Origin: Sinomonas sp. ASV486
Lineage (GTDB): Bacteria; Actinomycetota; Actinomycetes; Actinomycetales; Micrococcaceae
Direction of reading: 5' to 3'
DNA: 64,000 bases
Assembly (NCBI RefSeq): GCF_030908215.1
Contig: NZ_JAVFJK010000007.1
Coordinates: 94,096-158,095, forward strand
Shown: positions 57,369 to 64,000 of the stretch, piece by piece
How positions within the stretch are numbered: the stretch's first letter is position 1
Layout: every line of letters begins with the position of its first letter
Position numbers and translations under genes: made by a program
Notes under the pieces: model-generated
Seen by the model: only the letters and a program-made list of their open reading frames with translations
Told to the model about the DNA's origin: nothing
Databases searched by the model: none

Positions 57369-59696
57369 ATGAGCAACGAGTCGCGCATTGTGGACATCAA
57401 CGAGGATTCCCTGCACGTCGGCCATCCCGAGACCTCGGCGGCGGGCCTGACGGCCGTCGCCGTCGCGCTCCAGCGCGGCCTCGAGCAGGCCGGCCCGCTG
57501 CGCACGGTGCGCTCCCTGGCCCGGATCAACCAGCGCGGCGGCTTCGACTGCCCCGGCTGCGCGTGGCCAGAGTCCAACGGGCACCGCAAGGCAGCAGAGT
57601 TCTGCGAGAACGGTGCGAAGGCCGTGGCCGAGGAGGCCACCGTCTCCGCCGTGACGCCCGAGTGGTGGGAGTCCCACCCCATCGAGACCCTGCGCAACAA
57701 GACCGACTACTGGCTGTCCAAGCATGGCCGCATCACCGAGCCCGTGGTCCTGCGCCCCGGCGACGACCGCTATCGCCGCATCTCCTGGACGGACGCGTTC
57801 GACCTCGTCGCTGAGCACATCAACGCGACCACGCCGGACCGCTGCGTCTTCTACACGTCCGGCCGCACCGCGAACGAGACAGCGTTCATGTACCAGCTGT
57901 TCGCCCGCAGCCTCGGGACCAACAACCTTCCGGACTGCTCCAACATGTGCCACGAGTCCTCCGGATCGGCGCTCAACCCGACGATCGGGATCGGGAAGGG
58001 GACGGTGACCCTCGAGGACATCCACGAGGCCGAGCTCATCCTCGTCGTCGGCCAGAACCCCGGGACCAACCACCCCCGCATGCTCTCGGCGCTCAAGGAG
58101 TGCCGCGACCGCGGCGGGAAGGTCGTGGCCGTCAACCCGCTTCCCGAGGCCGGCCTCCTGCACTTCAAGGACCCGCAGACCGTCTCGGGCTACGTGGGCG
58201 AGGGTGCGACCATCGCGGACGAGTTCCTGCAGATCAAGGTGGGCGGGGACCTCGCGCTGTTCCAGGCGCTCGGTCACCTCCTCCTCGAGGAGGAGCGGCG
58301 CGTGCCGGGCAGCATCGTGGAACGTGCGTTCGTCGACGCCCGGACCGATGGCTTCGCGGCCTACGAGGCCGCCCGCGCCGAGATCGACTGGGACGAGACT
58401 GAGCGCGCGACGGGCCTGTCGAGGCTCGAGATCGCCACGGTCGCGAACCTCCTCGCCAAGTCCAAGGCCACGGTGGTCTGCTGGGCGCTGGGCCTGACCC
58501 AGCAGCCGCACTCGGTGGACACGATCCGCGAGATCGTCAACGTCCTCCTGCTCCAAGGCAACTTCGGCAAGCCTGGCGCGGGTGCCTGCCCCGTGCGCGG
58601 GCACTCCAATGTCCAGGGCGACAGGACCATGGGCATCTGGGAGAAGCCCAAGGAATGGCTGCTCGCCGCCCTGGACAGTGAGTTCGGCATCACGACGCCC
58701 CGCGAGCACGGCCATGACTCCACCGAGACGCTTGAGGCCTTCGAGAAGGACGAGGTGGATGTGTTCGTCTCCCTCGGCGGCAACTTCGCGCAGGCCAACT
58801 CGGACACCGATGCGCTCGAGGCAGGCATGCAACGCGCCGGTCTCACGGTGCACATCTCCACCAAGCCGAACCGCTCCCACGTGGTCCACGGGAAGACGTC
58901 TCTCATCCTGCCCACGCTCGGGCGCACCGATCGGGACGACAAGCACCCCAAGGGCCGCCAGTTCCTCTCCGTCGAGGACTCGATGTCCATGGTGCACGCG
59001 ACCCAGGGACGGCTCGAGCCCATCTCGGAGCACCTCCTCTCCGAACCCGTGATCGTGGCGCGCCTCGCGGCGGCCACCCTGGGGGAGGACCACGCGGTGG
59101 ACTGGCGCGCGATGGCCGAGGACTACGACGTGATCCGCGACCACATCGCCCGGGTCCTGCCCGGCTTCGAGGACTTCAACCGCCGCGTCCGCGACAAGAA
59201 CGGCTTCCAGCTGCCCAACCCGCCGCGCGATTCCCGGACCTTCGCCACGGATGCCGGTCGGGCGCACTTCACGGTCAGCCCGCTCGAGTACCTCGAGGCC
59301 CCCGCTGGGTACCTCATCCTCCAGACCATCCGGAGCCACGACCAGTACAACACGACGTTCTATGGGCAGGACGACCGCTACCGGGGCATCAAGGACGGCC
59401 GCCGCGTGATCCTGATCCACCCCGAGGACCTCGCGGCGCTCGGCCTCGCTGACCGAGAGCTCGTGGACGTGGTGAGCGTCTTCAACGGCGAAGAGCGCCG
59501 CGCGGACCGTTTCCGCCTCGTCTCGTACCCGACCGCGAAGGGCTGTGCGGCCGCCTACTTCCCCGAAGCGAACGCGCTCGTGCACCGGGAGAACGTTGCC
59601 CGCGAGTCCAACACCCCGGGCTTCAAGGCGATCACGGTGCGCTTCGAGCGGCACACGCCCGGGGACAGCACGGCCCATGCGGGACAATTGAGCTGA
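57369..59696 (+). CDS. FdhF/YdeP-family molybdopterin oxidoreductase
   Basis: A 775-residue cytosolic bis-MGD oxidoreductase of the FdhF/YdeP type, often annotated as formate dehydrogenase alpha subunit. Near the N-terminus GFDCPGCAWPE and AEFCENGAK provide C61, C64 and C79 for an iron-sulfur cluster; the Mo ligand region is SNMCHESSG (C194, Cys not selenocysteine). GNFAQANSDTDALE and SNVQGDRTMG belong to the cofactor site. There is no Tat signal. With fdhD directly after it and mobA-moeA before it, formate oxidation is plausible but YdeP-type members have other roles, so substrate is not assigned. Confidence 0.9.
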   Translation: MSNESRIVDINEDSLHVGHPETSAAGLTAVAVALQRGLEQAGPLRTVRSLARINQRGGFDCPGCAWPESNGHRKAAEFCENGAKAVAEEATVSAVTPEWWESHPIETLRNKTDYWLSKHGRITEPVVLRPGDDRYRRISWTDAFDLVAEHINATTPDRCVFYTSGRTANETAFMYQLFARSLGTNNLPDCSNMCHESSGSALNPTIGIGKGTVTLEDIHEAELILVVGQNPGTNHPRMLSALKECRDRGGKVVAVNPLPEAGLLHFKDPQTVSGYVGEGATIADEFLQIKVGGDLALFQALGHLLLEEERRVPGSIVERAFVDARTDGFAAYEAARAEIDWDETERATGLSRLEIATVANLLAKSKATVVCWALGLTQQPHSVDTIREIVNVLLLQGNFGKPGAGACPVRGHSNVQGDRTMGIWEKPKEWLLAALDSEFGITTPREHGHDSTETLEAFEKDEVDVFVSLGGNFAQANSDTDALEAGMQRAGLTVHISTKPNRSHVVHGKTSLILPTLGRTDRDDKHPKGRQFLSVEDSMSMVHATQGRLEPISEHLLSEPVIVARLAAATLGEDHAVDWRAMAEDYDVIRDHIARVLPGFEDFNRRVRDKNGFQLPNPPRDSRTFATDAGRAHFTVSPLEYLEAPAGYLILQTIRSHDQYNTTFYGQDDRYRGIKDGRRVILIHPEDLAALGLADRELVDVVSVFNGEERRADRFRLVSYPTAKGCAAAYFPEANALVHRENVARESNTPGFKAITVRFERHTPGDSTAHAGQLS

Positions 59697-59731
59697 GGCA
59701 TGCGCCTCAGGGACAAGACGAGGAGGACGCC

Positions 59732-60592
59732 ATGGGCCGGCTGAGCCAGCGCCGCAAGGTGCACAAGTACGTCCTGGGCAGCGAGCATCCCGTCCGGCAC
59801 AAGGAGGACGTCCTCGCCGTGGAGGAACCCCTCGAGATCCGCCTGACCGGGCCCGCAGGCACCCTCAAGTACAGCGTCACGATGCGCACGCCCGGGAACG
59901 ACTTCGAGCTTGTGGCAGGGTTCCTCGTCTCGGAGGGAGTGGTCTGGGAGTCTGAGCAGCTCGTCTCCGAGCGCTTCTGCGCGGGCGAGGATGCCGACGG
60001 GCACCAGACGTTCAACGTGGTCGACGCGCAGCTGAGGCCCGGCGTCGTCCTCCCCGATCTCGGGCGGAACGTCGTCACCTCGAGCGCGTGCGGGATCTGC
60101 GGGACGGACTCGATCGATGCCGTCCGCCGCTCGTCCCACTACAGCCCCGCGGACGACGGCGTGCGCCTCCTCCCGGAGCTCGTCGCCGGCCTGCCCGCTC
60201 GCCTGCGGTCGGCCCAGGCCCTGTTCGACAGGACGGGCGGCGTGCATGCCGCGGGCCTGTTCTCGATCCACGACGACGGAACCCGCGCCGAACTCGAGTG
60301 CCTCCGCGAGGACGTGGGCCGGCACAACGCGGTGGACAAGGTGGTGGGCTGGGCGCTCCGCGAGGGCCGGCTGCCCCTCTCCGGGACGGTCCTCCAGGTC
60401 TCCGGACGAGCCTCCTTCGAGCTCGTGCAGAAGGCCGCGATGGCCGGCATCCCCGTCCTCGCCGCGGTGAGTGCACCCTCGACGCTCGCCGTCGAGCTCG
60501 CCGAGGAGTCCGGCGTGACGCTCATCGGGTTCAGCCGGGGTGACGGGTTCAATGTGTACGCGGGGCATGAGCGGCTCATCCCCGGCTCCTGA
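59732..60592 (+). CDS. fdhD: FdhD sulfurtransferase for formate dehydrogenase
   Basis: A 286-residue protein that transfers sulfur from IscS to the Mo cofactor of formate dehydrogenases. The functional CxxC is in SSACGICGTDS, with VRHKEDVLAVEEPLEIRL and GFSRGDGFNVYAG as family landmarks. GAGGAGG stands six bases before the ATG. Its location 35 bases after the oxidoreductase supports that it activates that enzyme. A 9-base-pair hairpin (60647-60667) follows and could terminate the operon. Confidence 0.95.
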   Translation: MGRLSQRRKVHKYVLGSEHPVRHKEDVLAVEEPLEIRLTGPAGTLKYSVTMRTPGNDFELVAGFLVSEGVVWESEQLVSERFCAGEDADGHQTFNVVDAQLRPGVVLPDLGRNVVTSSACGICGTDSIDAVRRSSHYSPADDGVRLLPELVAGLPARLRSAQALFDRTGGVHAAGLFSIHDDGTRAELECLREDVGRHNAVDKVVGWALREGRLPLSGTVLQVSGRASFELVQKAAMAGIPVLAAVSAPSTLAVELAEESGVTLIGFSRGDGFNVYAGHERLIPGS

Positions 60593-60723
60593 GGTGAGCG
60601 GGCTCTCGGCGTGGCATGACATCGCGGCCGGGCCCGAATCGTGACAGGTGCGGCGTTCCGCCGCGCCGTACGGGGGAGTAGTTTGATACCCAGCGGTTAG
60701 TCAACTGATTGGATATTCGCCCC

Positions 60724-63700
60724 GTGCACGACGATCGCCTGATCACCGAGGCCCGCATCGACCGGTTCTTCCGGGAGCGCCTGACTCCAGCCGTCTATCG
60801 GCGCACGCTGCCCCTCAGAGCCGAGCGATGGGATGCGCCCGGTGAGCCGGTGCCGTTCGGGAACGCCCTCGCACAGGACTTCCGGCCGGCCGCCTCGGGC
60901 GAGGAATGGGGCCCCGCGTGGGGCACCATGTGGCTGCACCTCACCGGCCGCATCCCGCCGGGGTGGGGCGGACCTGGGACCGATCTCGAGGTCCTTGTGG
61001 ACCTCGGCTACACCGATCAGCAGCCCGGCTTCCAGTGCGAGGGACTCGTGTGGCTCCGCGACGGCGGCATCGTCAAGGCGCTCAACCCGCGCAACCAGTA
61101 CATCCCCGTCAGCGCGCTCGCGGCGGGGCCGGAAGCCGCAGCTGGCCGAGAAGATGTCGACTTCTACGTCGAGGCGGCCGCGAACCCAGACCTGGCCCAG
61201 GACTGGCGCTTCGAGCCGACCCGGCTCGGGGACAAGACCACGGCCGGCGAGGCGCCCCTGTACCGGCTCGGTGCCCTCGTCATCGCAGAGCGGGACACGA
61301 CCGTGTGGGAGCTCGTCCAGGATGTCTGGGCGATCCGGGGCCTCATGCACGAGCTGCCCGACAATCGGCCCCGGCGCCACCTCATCCTGCGGGCCCTCGA
61401 GCGCATGCTCGACGTCATGGACCCGCACGACGTCGCCAGCACGGCCGCCGCGGGCCGCGCGGCGCTCGCGGGGGTGCTTGCCTCTCCGGCCGAGGCCAGC
61501 GCGCACCGGATCGTCGCCACGGGCCATGCGCACATCGATTCGGCGTGGCTGTGGCCCCTCCGCGAGACGCAGCGCAAGTGCGCCCGGACCTTCTCGAACG
61601 TCGTCGCCCTCATGGACCGCGACCCGGACCTCACGTTCGCCTGCTCGTCGGCGCAGCAGCTCGCGTGGATCCGCGACGGTTATCCGCAGCTCTTCGAACG
61701 GATCAAGGAGAAGGCCGCCGAGGGCCGGTTCGTCCCCGTGGGCGGCATGTGGGTGGAAGCGGACACCAATATGCCCGGCGGGGAGGCGATGGCCAGGCAG
61801 TTCGTCGAGGGCAAGCGGTTCTTCCTCGCAGAGTTCGGCGTCGAGTGCGAGGAGGCCTGGCTGCCCGACTCGTTCGGGTACTCGGCCGCGCTTCCCCAGA
61901 TTGTCCGGGCCGCTGGCAGCCGCTGGTTCCTCACCCAGAAGCTCTCGTGGAACCAAGCGAATCGGTTCCCGCACCACAGCTTCTTCTGGGAGGGGATCGA
62001 TGGCTCCCTCGTGTTCACGCACTTCCCGCCCGCAGACACGTACAGCTCGGACCTGAGCGCCTCGAATCTCGCCCACGCCGAACGCACGTTCCGGGAACAC
62101 GGCCGCGCGTCCGTCTCACTCGTACCGTTCGGTTTCGGCGACGGCGGCGGGGGGCCCATGCGGGAGATGATGGCGGCGGCCCGCCGGTACGCCGACCTCG
62201 AGGGCTCGCCCCGCGTCCGAGTCGGCACCCCGCGGGAGTTCTTCCTCGAGGCCGAGGCCGAGTACACGAGTGCGCCGGTCTGGACGGGGGAGATGTACCT
62301 CGAGAAGCACCGCGGGACGTACACCGCGCAGGCGCGGACCAAAGCGGGGAACCGGCGGAGCGAGCACCTCCTGCGCGAGGCCGAGCTCTGGTGCTCTACC
62401 GCCGCGGTCCGGTTCGGTATGCCCTACCCGGCGGACGAGCTCCACCGCCTCTGGCGCCTGACGCTCCTACAGCAGTTCCACGACATCCTGCCGGGCAGCT
62501 CGATCGCCTGGGTGCACCGCGATGCCGAACGGAACTATGCTGCGATCGAGCGGGACCTCGAGGTCCTCATCGGCAGCGCGGCGAAGGCGCTCGTCGGCAC
62601 GGGCGAGCGCGACATCTTCCTCAACGCGGCGCCCCACGCGCGAGGCGGCGTGCCCGCGCTCGGAGGGGGCGCCGTCGTGCGCGGACCTGAAGATGACGCG
62701 CGAGGCGAGGCGCGCCTCGAACCACGTGCGGCGGGCGGCTGGGTGCTCGACAACGGCGTGGTCCGTGCGGAGATCGACGGTGATGGACTCCTCGTGGCGC
62801 TCGTCGACGCGGCGACCGGTCGGAACGCGATCGCGCCGGGCTCGTTCGGCAACCTCCTCGAGCTCCACCGGGATACGCCCAACGAGTGGGACGCCTGGGA
62901 CCTCGATGAGTTCTACCGGCATAACGTCGTGCAGCTGACCGGGGCGGTGCGGGTGGCGCCCGCCGCGGCCGCCCCGCACGGCGAGGGAAGCGGCGTGCAG
63001 GGCGTGGCGGTGCTGGAGGTCGAGCGAGCGTTCGGCGAGTCCAGCGTGCGGCAGCGGCTCGTGCTCGAGGCAGGGGCGGCGGGGCTGCGGATCGAGACGG
63101 ACGTCGACTGGCACGAGCGGCAGAAGCTCCTCAAGCTCGGCTTCGGCCTCGACCTGCGCGCGGACCGCAGCGCCTCGGAGACGCAGTTCGGCCACGTCTT
63201 CCGGCCTGTCCCAGTCACCACCTCGTGGGACGCGGCACGGTTCGAGATCTGCGCCCACCGTTGGATCCACGTCGCCGAGCCGGGCTACGGCGTCGCGATT
63301 GCCAACTGCACGGCGTACGGTCACGACGTCACTCGCACGGTGCGCACCGGCGAGCGGCCCGCTGGAGCGTCCGGCGAGTGGGCAAAGGGCGACGGGGGCA
63401 CGACCACGACCGTGCGGCTCTCGCTGCTCAAGGCGCCGCTGTACCCGGACCCGACGGCAGACGAGGGCGCGCACAGCTTTGCAGTGGTCGTGGTGCCGAA
63501 CGCCGGGATTCCCGACGCCGTGCGTGAGGGCTACAACGCCAATCTCCCGGCACGGACGGTGCGCGGCGGCCGGGGGATCGAGCCCCTCGTGACTGTGGAC
63601 CATCCGGGGGCCGTCGTTGAGGCCGTCAAACTGGCCGAGGACGGGAGTGGAGACGTGATCGTGCGCCTGTACGAGTCTCTGGGGGCCAGGACGCGGGCGT

Positions 63701-63864
63701 CAGTCCGGGCTGGCTTCGACTGTGCGGGCGTCGAGGCGGTGGACCTGCTCGAGAGGCCCCTGAGGGGGAGCGTGCCGACGCCGATCGAGTCCGGCGACGA
63801 AGGCGTTGCCAGCCTGAGGCTGCGCCCGTTCGAACTCGTCACCCTTCGGCTGCGTCGGGCCTGA
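60724..63864 (+). CDS. Alpha-mannosidase, GH38
   Basis: A 1046-residue retaining glycosidase. HAHIDSAWLWPLRETQRK carries metal ligands, WLPDSFGYSAALPQI has the nucleophile D382, and HDILPGSSIAWVH completes the active site; the C-terminal half is the beta-sandwich domain. GTG gives MHDDRLITEARIDRFF, the usual start; a TTG five codons earlier also is in frame. No sorting signal is visible, so it acts in the cytosol on mannosides. In the 131-base region upstream, TTAGTCAACTGA (60697-60708) is an imperfect palindrome near the start that could bind a repressor. Confidence 0.92.
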   Translation: MHDDRLITEARIDRFFRERLTPAVYRRTLPLRAERWDAPGEPVPFGNALAQDFRPAASGEEWGPAWGTMWLHLTGRIPPGWGGPGTDLEVLVDLGYTDQQPGFQCEGLVWLRDGGIVKALNPRNQYIPVSALAAGPEAAAGREDVDFYVEAAANPDLAQDWRFEPTRLGDKTTAGEAPLYRLGALVIAERDTTVWELVQDVWAIRGLMHELPDNRPRRHLILRALERMLDVMDPHDVASTAAAGRAALAGVLASPAEASAHRIVATGHAHIDSAWLWPLRETQRKCARTFSNVVALMDRDPDLTFACSSAQQLAWIRDGYPQLFERIKEKAAEGRFVPVGGMWVEADTNMPGGEAMARQFVEGKRFFLAEFGVECEEAWLPDSFGYSAALPQIVRAAGSRWFLTQKLSWNQANRFPHHSFFWEGIDGSLVFTHFPPADTYSSDLSASNLAHAERTFREHGRASVSLVPFGFGDGGGGPMREMMAAARRYADLEGSPRVRVGTPREFFLEAEAEYTSAPVWTGEMYLEKHRGTYTAQARTKAGNRRSEHLLREAELWCSTAAVRFGMPYPADELHRLWRLTLLQQFHDILPGSSIAWVHRDAERNYAAIERDLEVLIGSAAKALVGTGERDIFLNAAPHARGGVPALGGGAVVRGPEDDARGEARLEPRAAGGWVLDNGVVRAEIDGDGLLVALVDAATGRNAIAPGSFGNLLELHRDTPNEWDAWDLDEFYRHNVVQLTGAVRVAPAAAAPHGEGSGVQGVAVLEVERAFGESSVRQRLVLEAGAAGLRIETDVDWHERQKLLKLGFGLDLRADRSASETQFGHVFRPVPVTTSWDAARFEICAHRWIHVAEPGYGVAIANCTAYGHDVTRTVRTGERPAGASGEWAKGDGGTTTTVRLSLLKAPLYPDPTADEGAHSFAVVVVPNAGIPDAVREGYNANLPARTVRGGRGIEPLVTVDHPGAVVEAVKLAEDGSGDVIVRLYESLGARTRASVRAGFDCAGVEAVDLLERPLRGSVPTPIESGDEGVASLRLRPFELVTLRLRRA

Positions 63865-64000
63865 AGGGGCCGGGCCTCGAAAGGGGCCTTCCGGGCTTAA
63901 AGCCGGGCTCTTCTGGCCTTAAAAGGCTGAGTGGTGGGGGGCCCCGGCCCGCCCCACACAAACCCCCCAAAAAAAAAAAAAAAAAAAACACCACAAACAC
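63865..64000. other. Right-edge region with hairpin and poly-A tail
   Basis: The region holds a CCGGGCTTAAAGCCGG-like stem (63888-63903) after the mannosidase stop, then G/C-only stretches and finally about 20 consecutive A and CA-rich bases up to the window end. The composition change is abrupt. I read the last 60 or so bases as contig-end artefact. Confidence 0.6.

Noticed and set aside
57369..59696. Selenocysteine formate dehydrogenase
   Set aside because: The metal-ligand codon at residue 194 is TGC (Cys); no in-frame TGA was needed to read the gene.

Overview
The window is high-GC actinobacterial DNA. Gene content and protein similarity point to the Micrococcaceae (Arthrobacter or Sinomonas type): IdeR-type regulator with the mycobacterial-numbered metal ligands, CIRCE-controlled groEL, an XPB/Ssl2-like helicase pair, DUF3263 and DUF3027 proteins, a LytR C-terminal-domain protein, and several apparently leaderless GTG/ATG starts. 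It reads as ordinary chromosome: no rRNA, tRNA, transposase, integrase or CRISPR array was recognised. The two stretches that look wrong are a G/C homopolymer block near 10.8 kb and an A-tract at the extreme right end, both more like assembly trouble than biology.

Layout. 0-9 kb: class A penicillin-binding protein, small membrane protein, GatB/YqeY protein, a secreted HExxE protein, YciO-type protein, a CxxC-rich mini-protein, a YdjM-like membrane hydrolase and Tex. 9-14.4 kb: GNAT, Excalibur-domain protein, a beta-propeller/phosphoesterase secreted protein, and an ArsR-SRPBCC pair with a palindromic operator over a leaderless start. 14.4-16.6 kb: EfeO-EfeB iron uptake pair behind an IdeR/DtxR iron box. 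16.8-24.6 kb: tandem glycine riboswitch, then gcvP-gcvT-gcvH-glyA-sdaA, a route that cleaves glycine, converts it to serine and deaminates serine to pyruvate. 24.7-31.8 kb: FemX-like cell-wall enzyme, ThrE-like exporter, siderophore-interacting protein, uracil-DNA glycosylase, DUF3263, LytR_C protein and a substrate-binding lipoprotein.

31.8-41.5 kb: groEL behind two CIRCE elements, a RimJ-like acetyltransferase, an RNase H fused to an NTF2-like domain, a WXG100 protein, a marR-response regulator-histidine kinase operon divergent from a small ORF across a perfect palindrome, and a membrane-anchored multicopper oxidase with a four-helix partner. 41.8-43.9 kb: a repeat-containing secreted protein of clearly lower GC, the best candidate for acquired DNA. 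44-51.8 kb: XPB helicase and Ssl2-like partner, cold-shock protein, DUF3027, serC and ideR. 52.2-54 kb: a c-di-AMP (ydaO-class) riboswitch ahead of two paralogous NlpC/P60 proteins. 54.2-60.6 kb: HNH protein, mobA, DUF6457, moeA, an FdhF/YdeP-type molybdenum oxidoreductase and fdhD, which together make and use molybdopterin cofactor. 60.7-63.9 kb: GH38 alpha-mannosidase.

The strongest regulatory observations are the two riboswitches, the iron box plus its probable regulator in the same window, the double CIRCE over the groEL promoter, and the ArsR and MarR palindromes that overlap leaderless promoters. I found no convincing unknown multi-gene system; the least explained items are the low-GC secreted protein, the small ORF facing marR, the signal-less EfeO, and two short intergenic repeat families.
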